Positions 40,057-47,467 of a DNA stretch of 64,000 nt are shown here, one piece after another (the first letter of the stretch is position 1; each line of letters opens with the position of its first letter). Origin of the DNA: Lawsonibacter hominis (GTDB lineage Bacteria; Bacillota; Clostridia; Oscillospirales; Oscillospiraceae); assembly GCF_014287895.1 (NCBI RefSeq), contig NZ_JACOPP010000013.1, forward strand, positions 1-64,000, in the 5' to 3' direction. Under the pieces are notes generated by a model. That model was not told the DNA's origin. It did no database searches and was given only the letters and a program-made list of their open reading frames with translations. Position numbers and translations under genes: made by a program.

Positions 40057-40935
40057 TCAGTCGAGAAACTGGATGCCGCCGCCCAACACGCCGTCCCCGA
40101 TGTAGACGCTCAGGGTGGCGTCCAGGGCGCCCTCCCAGCAATGCTCGTAGTCCGGAAATTCCGCGCGCAGGCGGGCGGAGAACTCCGCCATCTCCTCCGG
40201 CGCGCCTCCGTTGGCCACGCCCAGGTTATACCGCCGCTTCCGCCCGTTCAGGTGCTTGTGCATCAGCTCGATGATCTTGTCCTGCACCTGCCGCCGTCCC
40301 CGTACTTTGGCGATGCTCTGGAGCTGCCCGTCCTGGGAGAAGGTGATGATGGGCTTGATCTTGAGCATGGCACCCGCCATGGCGGTGATCTTCCCGATGC
40401 GCCCTCCCTTGTACAGATACTCCAGCGTGTCCACAGAAAAGAACGGAAACGTGTTGGCGATGATGTGGGGGGCCCGCACCTTCACCAGCGTCTCCCAGTC
40501 CAGCCCGGCCTGAATCTCCTCCCAGAGCTGGAGCACCGTGATGCCCATCCCCAGCGCGCCGCTCTTGGAGTCGAAGACCGCCACCTCCAGGTCCTCCCGC
40601 TGTTCCCCCTGTATGCGCACCATATTATAGGTACCCGACAATCCGGAGGAGAGCATGAGGGCGACGACCTTTTCGTACCCATCGGCGCGGATCTGGTCAA
40701 AGGCATCGCTGACCACGCCGCCCTCCGGCAGCGAGGTCCTGGGCACTTCTCCCCGGTGGAGCCGGTCGTAGATATCTCCGGCGAAAATGTCCACGCCGTC
40801 GGAATAATCCCCGTCGCCGCACAGGATCTTCAGTGGCACCACATAGATGGGTTTTCCCGCACGCATCGCGGGGGGCAGGTCGGCGGTAGAGTCGGTCAGC
40901 AGTGCGATCTTGTGGGGGTTTGACAAGACAATCAT
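40057..40935 (-). CDS. DegV-family fatty-acid-binding protein
   Basis: The 292-residue protein has the DegV two-domain layout: I-A-L-L-T-D-S-T-A-D-L near 10-20, T-S-L-P-E-G-G near 67, S-S-G-L-S-G-T-Y near 96-103 and R-I-G-K near 175. DegV (FakB-type) proteins present fatty acids to the FakA kinase, which phosphorylates them for phospholipid synthesis. FakA is not in the window. The gene is divergent from a TetR regulator with palindromes between, which suggests control by that regulator. Confidence 0.92.
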   Translation of the reverse strand: MIVLSNPHKIALLTDSTADLPPAMRAGKPIYVVPLKILCGDGDYSDGVDIFAGDIYDRLHRGEVPRTSLPEGGVVSDAFDQIRADGYEKVVALMLSSGLSGTYNMVRIQGEQREDLEVAVFDSKSGALGMGITVLQLWEEIQAGLDWETLVKVRAPHIIANTFPFFSVDTLEYLYKGGRIGKITAMAGAMLKIKPIITFSQDGQLQSIAKVRGRRQVQDKIIELMHKHLNGRKRRYNLGVANGGAPEEMAEFSARLRAEFPDYEHCWEGALDATLSVYIGDGVLGGGIQFLD

Positions 40936-40947
40936 CCTACTCTATAA

Positions 40948-40983
40948 TTGAAGTGACGTCACATAACGCCGTTATGCTGTTAT
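40948..40983. promoter_or_regulatory. Paired palindromes between degV and tetR-like gene (candidate operator)
   Basis: GTGACGTCAC (40953-40962) is a perfect palindrome and CATAACGCCGTTATG (40962-40976) is a 7+7 palindrome around one base; they share one base. Their place between the divergent DegV and TetR genes fits a TetR operator with two adjacent dimer sites. Binding is inferred. Confidence 0.5.
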
Positions 40984-41030
40984 TATATCGGTCTTCCGCG
41001 GCTGCGTCAAGGGGAGGGGAGGAAAGAAAC

Positions 41031-41624
41031 ATGGACTATCGTCAGCGGCGGAAAGAGCAGGCCCGCCGAACGGAGCAGGCCATCTTGCAGGCCGCCTTGG
41101 CTCTTGCCCGGGAACACAGTTTTGACAAGGTCTCCGTCCGGGACATCTGCCAGCGCTCCGGCATCACTACCGGGGCCTTTTACCATCATTTCCGTTCCAA
41201 GGAGGACCTGCTCTCCCGGGGCTTTGCCCCGCTGGACCTCTACATGGAACAGGCGCTGGCCGGGCACGGGGCCGATGCGCCGCCGGAGCAGCTCTGGCGC
41301 ATCCTGTCCAGCTATGCCGCCTTTATTGAGGCTCTGGGCTGGGAGCTGGTGGCCCGCTATTACCAGCGCCGTCTGGACAGCCCGGACGACGCCTCCTCCA
41401 TGGACCCTACCCGCTACACCCTGCGCGCCATGCTGGATTGCCTGCACCAGGCCGAGGCTCAGGGCATCCTGCTGCCGGGGCAGTCGGTGGAGTGGACGGC
41501 GGATTTTTTCTTCCGCCACTTCCGGGGTGTGGTGGTGGACTGGGTGCTTCACCGGGGTTCCTATCCATTACTACCCAGGCTGGAGCAGGATTACGCTCTG
41601 TTTCAGAACATTTTTCAGGTATGA
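41031..41624 (+). CDS. TetR/AcrR-family transcriptional regulator
   Basis: The 197-residue protein has a TetR DNA-binding domain at residues 10-57: A-I-L-Q-A-A-L-A-L-A, then V-S-V-R-D-I-C-Q-R-S-G-I-T-T-G-A-F-Y-H-H-F. The C-terminal all-helical domain, length about 135, is where a ligand binds. The start has GGGGAGGAAAG. It is divergent from degV, so a fatty acid or acyl-CoA ligand is plausible (inference). Confidence 0.92.
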   Translation: MDYRQRRKEQARRTEQAILQAALALAREHSFDKVSVRDICQRSGITTGAFYHHFRSKEDLLSRGFAPLDLYMEQALAGHGADAPPEQLWRILSSYAAFIEALGWELVARYYQRRLDSPDDASSMDPTRYTLRAMLDCLHQAEAQGILLPGQSVEWTADFFFRHFRGVVVDWVLHRGSYPLLPRLEQDYALFQNIFQV

Positions 41625-41629
41625 CGAAC

Positions 41630-41657
41630 GCCCCCCGGGCCGGTTGGCCCGGGGGGC
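41630..41657. terminator. Bidirectional terminator after the TetR gene
   Basis: A 12-bp perfect stem (41630-41641 with 41646-41657) with loop GGTT lies between two convergent genes. Confidence 0.7.
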
Positions 41658-41665
41658 CCGCCCTT

Positions 41666-42694
41666 TCACCAGCGATTTTCCACCCGCTCGGCAAATCCCA
41701 TCAGATCCCGCACCTCCAGCACCGTGCCGTCGTCCAGCACCGCCCGCCCGGTGAAGGCCCCGAAGACCTGATGCTGGTCGGATTGGATCACCAGGGCGCC
41801 GGTGCGGGCCGCGCGGTCCAGCACGGGGAGAAAGTCCATCGCAAAGCGCCCGTCGTCGCTGGTAACGCTCCAGGGCGCCAGATAGTCCGGCTTTCCGCCC
41901 CGGTCCGGGATGTGGAAGGCCGCTTGGGCGAGCTTGTGGAGCCTGCCATTGTAAAACAGGGCGTTTTCACTGGCGGCGGAGGTGTCCCCAAAGCCATACC
42001 CGATATTGAATCCGAAGGGCACGCCGCCCGCCAGCCCGGAGGCAGAGCCCCAGTACCAGGTATTGTGATAGGTCCAGACCCCCCGGCCCCAGTCCAGCGT
42101 ACCAAAACTGTTGGAAGGGTCGAAGCGATAGACGCGCTTCCCCAGGGCCACCGTACCGGAGGCCCGCATGCAGTTGATCTTTTGGTTGTAGTAGAAGTGC
42201 CCCGGCTTGGCAAAGGGCGTACAGATAACGATGGACTCCTCCGGCGCCTGGGTCAGCGCCACGCGGGCGTCCAGCGCCGCACCCGCCCGGAAGGCGTCCA
42301 TATGTGCGGTGAGGGTACGTGTTTCCCCATCGTTTTGGAAGAGGAGCCCATACCCCCGCCCGACGCTGACCGTATTCCCCCGCTCGGAGGTTTCCGGCAG
42401 GCCGGTGCGCCCCATGGGAAGGGCGCGCATGGGGCTTTTCGTCACCTGCCAACCCTCGCGGAAATCCAGCAGAGAGATGGAGTCCAGCCCCATATAGGAA
42501 TTGTCCGCGATGGTCAGGGCCAGGGCAAAGCCCTCCCCCATCACCAGATAGTAGTCCCATTCCTTCCGCCGGGTCCTGCCGCCCCGGACCGCGCTGCGGT
42601 CGTACGCCGGCAGCAGCCGCCGGGCCCAGCCGGGCTCGGTCAGGTTCCCCTGCGCGTCCAGCAGGGGGATGGGCCGGGTGATCTCATGCTGCAT
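41666..42694 (-). CDS. DUF2804 family protein
   Basis: The 342-residue protein matches DUF2804: R-x-I-P-L-L-D-A-Q-G at the start, K-E-W-D-Y-Y near 44, K-I-N-C-M-R-A-S-G near 172, D-W-G-R-G-V-W-T-Y near 199 and G-F-N-I-G-Y-G-F-G-D near 228. The family is predicted to be a lipocalin-like beta barrel of unknown role, possibly lipid or fatty-acid binding. No neighbour fixes the function; the nearby DegV/TetR genes allow a lipid theme but this is weak. Confidence 0.85.
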   Translation of the reverse strand: MQHEITRPIPLLDAQGNLTEPGWARRLLPAYDRSAVRGGRTRRKEWDYYLVMGEGFALALTIADNSYMGLDSISLLDFREGWQVTKSPMRALPMGRTGLPETSERGNTVSVGRGYGLLFQNDGETRTLTAHMDAFRAGAALDARVALTQAPEESIVICTPFAKPGHFYYNQKINCMRASGTVALGKRVYRFDPSNSFGTLDWGRGVWTYHNTWYWGSASGLAGGVPFGFNIGYGFGDTSAASENALFYNGRLHKLAQAAFHIPDRGGKPDYLAPWSVTSDDGRFAMDFLPVLDRAARTGALVIQSDQHQVFGAFTGRAVLDDGTVLEVRDLMGFAERVENRW

Positions 42695-42804
42695 TCCGAT
42701 CCCTCCTCACGGCTTGTTTCCTCGCTTTGATTATAATCCCTCCCGGACGGACAGGCAAGTTTTCCCTCCCCTTTACATACTCATTTGTGAAGGAGGTGAG
42801 TCTC

Positions 42805-43992
42805 ATGTCCCGACTGCTTTGCCGGCAGCGGGTGCGGGAAGTGCTGCTGGGCGCGGCCCTGCTGTGTGCCACGCTGGCGCTGCTGCTCTATCCCAGCGAC
42901 GCCATACAGGCCGCCAAAGACGGGCTGCTGCTGTGCTATAACGTCATCATTCCCTCCCTGTTCCCCTTTTTCGTTCTCTCCTCTCTGGTGGTGGAGCTGG
43001 GCCTGGCGGGCTATCTGGGGCGGCTGCTGGAGGGGATCATGCGCCCGGTGTTCAACGTCAGCGGCGCCTGCGCCTGCGCCTTTGCCCTGGGCTTCATCGG
43101 AGGCTATCCCGTAGGGGCCAAAACGGCCATCCGCCTCTACGAGACGGGGATGTGTACCAAGACGGAGGCCGAACGGCTGCTCGCCTTCTGCAATAACTCC
43201 GGTCCCGCCTTCATCCTCGGCGTGGTGGGCGCCGGGGTGTTCGCCAGCAGCCGGGTGGGCGTGCTGCTCTATCTGGCTCATGCCGCCGCCTCGGTCTGCA
43301 TCGGCGTGCTTTTCCGCTTCTATAAAGCGGGCCCCCGCAGCGCCGCCGGGGAGATGCGCCCCCAGCCCCGGTTCGAGGCCCGGCGCTTTACCGCGGCCTT
43401 TACCGGCTCCATCCAGAATTCCTTTCGGTCCACCCTGAACATCTGCGCCTTTGTGGTCTTCTTCACCGTAGTCATCAAGCTGCTCTTTCTCTCCGGTTTC
43501 CTTCCGGCGCTGGCCCGTGTGCTGGGGGGCGTCCTGGCTCCTCTGGGCATGACCCAGGCCTGGACCGAGCGGCTGCTCACCGGCCTTATCGAGATCTCTT
43601 CCGGCGTATGGACCCTGTCTGGGGACGGCACCATGGCCGGACGCATGTCCATGGCGGCCTTTATGCTCGGGTGGGCAGGCTTTTCCGTGCACTGTCAGGT
43701 GCTCTCCTTCCTTGGGGGCAGCGGTCTTTCGGTGAAGACCTATCTGATCGGCAAGCTGCTCCACGGCGGGCTCTCCGCCCTGTTCGTCTCCGGGCTGGTG
43801 CGCCTGTTTCCCCTCCGCGCCCCCGTCTCCGACTATCTGGCCGAACAGGTGGCCGGCATTGCCGCCCTGGAGTTCCACACCGCCCTGACCATCTCTACCG
43901 TATGCGCCTGGGTCCTCTTCCTCTTTTTCCTGTTTGTGGCCTGCGCCGCCGCGCGAAAAGGCCTTGGCAAGCGGCGCCGGCCTGTGTTATAA
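42805..43992 (+). CDS. ylbJ: Sporulation integral membrane protein YlbJ-like
   Basis: The 395-residue protein has eight or so membrane helices and two nucleoside-recognition (Gate) domains: S-L-F-P-F-F-V-L-S-S near 50-60, F-I-G-G-Y-P-V-G-A-K near 97-106 and L-A-F-C-N-N-S-G-P near 125-133. In Bacillus, ylbJ is made in the mother cell and is needed for spore formation. This supports a spore-forming host. The start at 42805 has a strong AGGAGGTGA. Confidence 0.88.
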   Translation: MSRLLCRQRVREVLLGAALLCATLALLLYPSDAIQAAKDGLLLCYNVIIPSLFPFFVLSSLVVELGLAGYLGRLLEGIMRPVFNVSGACACAFALGFIGGYPVGAKTAIRLYETGMCTKTEAERLLAFCNNSGPAFILGVVGAGVFASSRVGVLLYLAHAAASVCIGVLFRFYKAGPRSAAGEMRPQPRFEARRFTAAFTGSIQNSFRSTLNICAFVVFFTVVIKLLFLSGFLPALARVLGGVLAPLGMTQAWTERLLTGLIEISSGVWTLSGDGTMAGRMSMAAFMLGWAGFSVHCQVLSFLGGSGLSVKTYLIGKLLHGGLSALFVSGLVRLFPLRAPVSDYLAEQVAGIAALEFHTALTISTVCAWVLFLFFLFVACAAARKGLGKRRRPVL

Positions 43993-43993
43993 T
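43964..43993 (+). promoter_or_regulatory. Promoter of the small Cys protein inside ylbJ end
   Basis: TTGGCA (43964-43969) and TATAAT (43988-43993) lie 18 bp apart, with TGT before the -10. It would drive the 69-residue gene independently. Confidence 0.7.
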
Positions 43994-44020
43994 CCTCTTG
44001 AACGAAAGGGAGGGCGCGCC

Positions 44021-44230
44021 ATGCTGTTTCAAAAGGACATCGAGCCCCGCTGCACCTATTGCAGCCGCGGCACCCGGCTGGATGAAGAGAAGATTCTCTG
44101 CCCCAAGCGGGGATTGGTCTCCCCCGGTGAACACTGCCGCAGCTTCCGATATGACCCGCTCAAGCGGGTGCCTCCCGTTCCGGCCGCCCCAGATTTCAGC
44201 CGGCTGCGGGACGAGGATTTTTCCCTGTAA
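44021..44230 (+). CDS. Small Cys-rich conserved hypothetical protein
   Basis: The 69-residue protein has C-T-Y-C near residue 12, C-P-K-R-G near 28 and one more Cys near 40, an arrangement that could bind a metal. The C-terminus reads F-R-Y-D-P-L-K-R-V-P-P. Similar short Clostridia proteins exist but have no known role. It has GGGAGG before the start, its own promoter and a strong terminator after it. Confidence 0.7.
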   Translation: MLFQKDIEPRCTYCSRGTRLDEEKILCPKRGLVSPGEHCRSFRYDPLKRVPPVPAAPDFSRLRDEDFSL

Positions 44231-44231
44231 A

Positions 44232-44274
44232 AATCAACGCGGCCCCGGGCAAAAGGCCCGGGGCCGCGTTGATT
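44232..44274. terminator. 19-bp bidirectional terminator
   Basis: 44232-44250 and 44256-44274 are exact complements with a 5-nt loop, between the small Cys gene (+) and the S24 regulator (-). It reaches into the regulator's stop codon. Confidence 0.85.
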
Positions 44275-44917
44275 ACAGATCGCGCACCAACCGGACGGCC
44301 ACGCCCACAATACGGGCCGCTCCGGTGCCAAAATCGCGGAGGGGGATGATCCGGGGCTCATAGGCGGGATTCTCCGGCTGGAGGATGGCCATATCCCTCT
44401 GCACCCGCAGACGCTTGAGCGTGGCGTCCGCTCCGTCCAGCAGGCAGGCCACGATCTGGCCGTTTTCCGCGCTCTCCTGCCGCCGCAGCAGCACCAGGTC
44501 TCCGTCGCGGATACCGGCGTTGATCATGCTGTCTCCCGTGACCCGCAGATAGAAATACTCCTCCGGCTGGGCCACATCGGCGGCGGCATAACCCTCGATG
44601 TCCTCCACCGCCAGGATCGGGGCGCCCGCACGGATGACGCCCAGGATGGGGATCGTGTGCTCCCGCGTTCCCCAAGCGGCCTCCTCCGGCGCTCCCCGCC
44701 GCCGGGGCACGCTGTAGCCCTGAAGCCACAGGGGGTCCACGCCCAGCGTCATGGCGATGGCCGTGGCGGTGCTCACCTTGGGCTCCCGCCGGCCCAGCAC
44801 ATAGCGGTTCAAGGTCTGGGGCGTCATATGCAGCCGTTCTCCCAGCTGCTCATAGGTATCGCCCCGCTCCTCCATCAGCTCCCGCAGCCGGGCGCCGAAG
44901 GTGCTCTCCAGCTCCAT
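44273..44917 (-). CDS. XRE-type regulator with S24 (LexA-like) self-cleavage domain
   Basis: The 214-residue regulator joins an XRE helix-turn-helix (residues 5-60: E-Q-L-G-E-R-L-H-M-T-P-Q-T-L-N-R-Y) to an S24 peptidase domain. The latter has a cleavage pair Ala97-Gly98, nucleophile Ser130 in G-D-S-M and Lys168 in T-L-K-R. Such proteins cut themselves after RecA activation, as do phage repressors. It differs from LexA itself, whose N-terminus is a winged helix. A candidate SOS box and direct repeats lie in its upstream region. Neighbours: two tRNA genes and a three-gene cluster with a sigma-like protein. Confidence 0.92.
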   Translation of the reverse strand: MELESTFGARLRELMEERGDTYEQLGERLHMTPQTLNRYVLGRREPKVSTATAIAMTLGVDPLWLQGYSVPRRRGAPEEAAWGTREHTIPILGVIRAGAPILAVEDIEGYAAADVAQPEEYFYLRVTGDSMINAGIRDGDLVLLRRQESAENGQIVACLLDGADATLKRLRVQRDMAILQPENPAYEPRIIPLRDFGTGAARIVGVAVRLVRDL

Positions 44918-44961
44918 GGACGCTCCCCCTCTTGTCCCATTTTTGGGACCATCCTATCACG

Positions 44962-45098
44962 TTTTATCACCATTTGCAATATAAATTTCAAAAATTTCAT
45001 TGACAAATATCTCCGAACGGTGTTATTATACTCCCGTAATCGAACGTAAGTTCTATATTTGGCGTAGCGCATTTCTTTTTTGTGCTTTTATCACCATT
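44962..45098. promoter_or_regulatory. Promoter and operator region of the S24 regulator
   Basis: On the minus strand TTGTCA (45006-45001) and TATATT (44983-44978) lie 17 bp apart, a good promoter for the regulator gene. TTTTATCACCATT occurs twice, at 44962-44974 and 45086-45098; the first copy also forms a direct repeat of TATCAC with 44955-44960. These are candidate regulator sites. A CGAACGTAAGTTCT sequence (45041-45054) is close to the Firmicute SOS box CGAACRNRYGTTYC, with two mismatches. Confidence 0.55.
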
Positions 45099-45146
45099 CG
45101 GAGATGTCAGGGCATAAAAAATGCCCCGCCGGTTGGCGAGACATTT

Positions 45147-45230
45147 TGGTGGAGGAGGGTGGATTCGAACCACCGAAGCTATCGCAACAGATTTACAGTC
45201 TGCCCCCTTTGGCCACTCGGGAACTCCTCC
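45147..45230 (-). tRNA. tRNA-Tyr (GTA)
   Basis: The minus strand folds into an 84-nt class II tRNA including encoded CCA: acceptor arm GGAGGAG/CTCCTCC, long variable arm, anticodon loop CTGTAAA (anticodon GTA) and T-loop GGTTCGAATCC. Confidence 0.95.
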
Positions 45231-45241
45231 ATATGAACTTG

Positions 45242-45317
45242 TGGAGCTGGTGGACGGACTCGAACCCCCGACCTGCTGATTACAAATCAGCTGCTCTACC
45301 AACTGAGCTACACCAGC
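45242..45317 (-). tRNA. tRNA-Thr (TGT)
   Basis: The minus strand gives a 76-nt tRNA with encoded CCA, acceptor arm GCTGGTG/CACCAGC, anticodon loop TTTGTAA (anticodon TGT) and T-loop GGTTCGAGTCC. It is 11 bp from tRNA-Tyr, so the two are probably cotranscribed. Confidence 0.95.
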
Positions 45318-45416
45318 ATACCAGCTCGTCCACAGCAGATGTTAGTTTAACAGATGGGAGGTATCTTGTCAAGGAAAACTTGCGCGCTTTTTGACAGAAA
45401 TTTAGAGGAGGGTACT

Positions 45417-45590
45417 TTGCTTCGGCCAACGGTCTGGACGGATCCGCTGCGGGACATGCAGCGCCTGCCGCCGTGCGGCCGCTGCCCGGTCTGCGGGGCG
45501 GAGCTCTATGGGGAGGAAGCGGGACGCTGTCCCCAGTGCCGGCGGCCAAACGGGAACGAGGAACAACAGGAGGATACACAAAAGCCATGA
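45417..45590 (+). CDS. Small zinc-ribbon-like protein, first gene of a three-gene cluster
   Basis: The 57-residue product from TTG 45417 (preceded by GAGGAGGG) has C-G-R-C-P-V-C and C-P-Q-C, a two-part Cys cluster like a short zinc ribbon, and an acidic tail. It overlaps the next gene by ATGA. No function is known; the arrangement with the next two genes recalls small phage regulatory operons. Confidence 0.55.
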   Translation: MLRPTVWTDPLRDMQRLPPCGRCPVCGAELYGEEAGRCPQCRRPNGNEEQQEDTQKP

Positions 45591-45820
45591 CTTTATTGGA
45601 ATTATCGGTGGACTACCGCGCCAGCGCCGCGGCCCTGCGGGAGCGCACGGCCCTGCTGGAGCAGCAGCTGGAGCAGAGCCGGGACGAAGCGGAGCGTCTG
45701 ATGCTCACAGACCGCATCCGCACGCTGGGCATCATGTGGCGGGAGACCAGGGACCTGGCCGTCCTGTGCGAACATTACTATGACAGGGGGTACCGGCGCA
45801 ATGCCAGATACACGCTATAG
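45587..45820 (+). CDS. Small helical protein, second gene of the cluster (unrecognised)
   Basis: The 77-residue protein is almost wholly helical: L-R-E-R-T-A-L-L-E-Q-Q-L-E near 18-30, a probable coiled coil, then M-L-T-D-R-I-R-T-L. The end is Y-Y-D-R-G-Y. Its start is coupled to the Cys protein by ATGA and it overlaps the start of the sigma-like gene. No family is recognised. Confidence 0.6.
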   Translation: MTLLELSVDYRASAAALRERTALLEQQLEQSRDEAERLMLTDRIRTLGIMWRETRDLAVLCEHYYDRGYRRNARYTL

Positions 45821-46115
45821 AAAGGGCGGCGCCTACGCCGCCGATATGGCGGTCTACGCCCGGGCCATGGCGTCCGACAATTCCGCCCAGATGAGCCGGG
45901 TCAAGCGCAATCTGCTGCGGGCCCTGCGGGAGGATGTGACGCCCCGCCAGCGGGAGATGCTGCTGCTCTATTACGGCGAGCAGCTGAACATGCGTCAGAT
46001 CGGGACCCGGCTGGGGGTGGACAAGTCCACCGTCTCCCGCACCATCAAGCGGGGGGAGCGCAGGCTCCAGCGCTGCCTGCGCTATGGGGCCGAGGCCTTT
46101 TTGGCGGCCGACTGA
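45801..46115 (+). CDS. Sigma-70 region 4-like HTH protein
   Basis: The 104-residue protein has a sigma region 4 module at about 48-95: V-T-P-R-Q-R-E-M-L-L-L-Y-Y, then I-G-T-R-L-G-V-D-K-S-T-V-S-R-T-I-K-R-G. Region 2 is missing, so it is not a complete sigma factor. Phages use such proteins (Xpf of PBSX, ArpU-like) to activate late operons. It overlaps the helical protein gene. A host regulatory role is equally open. Confidence 0.8.
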   Translation: MPDTRYRKGGAYAADMAVYARAMASDNSAQMSRVKRNLLRALREDVTPRQREMLLLYYGEQLNMRQIGTRLGVDKSTVSRTIKRGERRLQRCLRYGAEAFLAAD

Positions 46116-46330
46116 CCGGGTGCGCGCAGCGGGCCGCCTCCCGCCCGGACAGCTCCCCCCTGCCGGAGCGGCGGAATACCGTTTGCCCCTTTTTTCGGGC
46201 GGCGTGTACGTCGTAAAGCGGCCCGTCCGGACCGTAAGTGCGCGCAGCGGGCCGCAGCTTTCCCGAAACAGCGGCTTCGCCGCTTTGGGCGCTGTCCTGT
46301 GCGCTCCGCCCATGGGCGGAGCGCATTTGC
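46116..46330. repeat. Repeat-rich gap with 18-bp direct repeat and 26-bp palindrome
   Basis: GTGCGCGCAGCGGGCCGC occurs at 46120-46137 and again at 46238-46255. A 26-bp perfect palindrome (TGCGCTCCGCCCA and its complement) lies at 46300-46325, just after the convergent glycosyltransferase end, and may act as its terminator. No gene is called in the gap. Confidence 0.6.
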
Positions 46331-47398
46331 TTATACCCCGGCGAAGAACCCCCGGTTAAAGGCTACGGCGGCACTGTCGGGCTGGACCGCCCCCGCCCGC
46401 TCATTGTATTCCGCCGCCAGCGCCCGATCCCCCAGGTGGTAGTGGCACACGCACAGCTGCAGCAGCGGGATATAGTCCCGGCAGCCGGGCTGTTTAAAGC
46501 CGCCGGGCTCCCCCCAGTCCGGGGCGTCCAGCGCCCGTCCGTACCAGTAGGCGGCGCTGAGCCAGTCCTCCCTTCGGAAGAAAAAACGTCCCAGTTCACA
46601 GCATGCTTCCGGCCTGGGCGGCCCGTACCACAGGCCCCGGACCAGGGCGGAAAAGGCGTCTTCCTCCCGCCCCAGCCGCTCATAGCAGCCCGCCAGATCC
46701 AGGCATGCCTGAAGCGCGTTTTCCACCCAGCCGCGGCCATCCGATAAAAACAGCTCCAGTTGGGCGGCGGCTTCCTCCTCCCGGCCGTGGGCGGACAGTT
46801 CCCGCGCATAGTAAAACCGCGCCCTGGGCGAGAGCGCCTTCCCCGCCGCTAACAGTCCCTCATAGATACGCAGGTTCCGGTCCGGATCGCCGGGGCCGGT
46901 CTTGCGGTGGCTCACCGCCGCCGTCCAGTGGGCCACCCGTCCTGTGGGGGCGATGACCTCGTGAACCTCTCCCTCCCACCGCAGGCCCGCTTCCCGGCGG
47001 ACAAGGCGCTCCCGCTCACAGGTAAAGGCGGGCGCGCCTGTGCCGTCAAAGGCCGTGTGATAGGGCATCATCACCACATCTACCGCCGGGTCCAGACCCG
47101 CCTTTTCCCGGCGGAAGCGCTCCCGGTCGGCCTCCTCCAGCACGTCGTCGGCGTCCAGCCACATCAGATAGTCCATCGTCCCCTGGTCAAAGGCAAAATT
47201 GCGGGCAGCGGCAAAGTCGTCCCGCCAGGTGAAGTCGTATACCCGGTGCGTATAGCGCAGGGCTGCCGCCCTGGTGGCGTCGCTGCTGCCGGTATCCACG
47301 ATGACGATCTCGTCCACCAGATCCTGCACGGAATCCAGGCAGCGGGGCAGGTTGCGTTCCTCATTTTTTACGATCATACACAAACTGATGCTCGGCAT
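46331..47398 (-). CDS. Family 2 glycosyltransferase with TPR-like C-terminus
   Basis: The 355-residue protein has an N-terminal GT2 domain (C-M-I-V-K-N-E-E-R-N-L near 6-16, V-D-T-G-S-S-D near 38-44, D-x-D as L-D-A-D-D near 84-88). A helical TPR-like part follows (180-350). This layout is shared with SunS-like and spore-surface glycosyltransferases that modify proteins. It lies directly downstream of the collagen-like gene, whose Thr-rich repeats are classic O-glycosylation targets; a substrate link is inference. The start at 47398 has AAAGGAG. A longer frame adds nine residues. Confidence 0.85.
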   Translation of the reverse strand: MPSISLCMIVKNEERNLPRCLDSVQDLVDEIVIVDTGSSDATRAAALRYTHRVYDFTWRDDFAAARNFAFDQGTMDYLMWLDADDVLEEADRERFRREKAGLDPAVDVVMMPYHTAFDGTGAPAFTCERERLVRREAGLRWEGEVHEVIAPTGRVAHWTAAVSHRKTGPGDPDRNLRIYEGLLAAGKALSPRARFYYARELSAHGREEEAAAQLELFLSDGRGWVENALQACLDLAGCYERLGREEDAFSALVRGLWYGPPRPEACCELGRFFFRREDWLSAAYWYGRALDAPDWGEPGGFKQPGCRDYIPLLQLCVCHYHLGDRALAAEYNERAGAVQPDSAAVAFNRGFFAGV

Positions 47399-47467
47399 AC
47401 ACAGACTCCTTTCCTCTCGGTACAACGGCGGCCCGGTTTACCCGGGCCGCCGTTCCTCCGTATCGCC

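Noticed and set aside
44273..44917. Calling the S24 regulator lexA
   Set aside because: Its DNA-binding part is an XRE helix-turn-helix, not the LexA winged helix, so only the cleavage domain is shared.
44997..45394. Several short open frames around 45000-45390
   Set aside because: They cover the tRNA-Tyr and tRNA-Thr genes and have no coding features.
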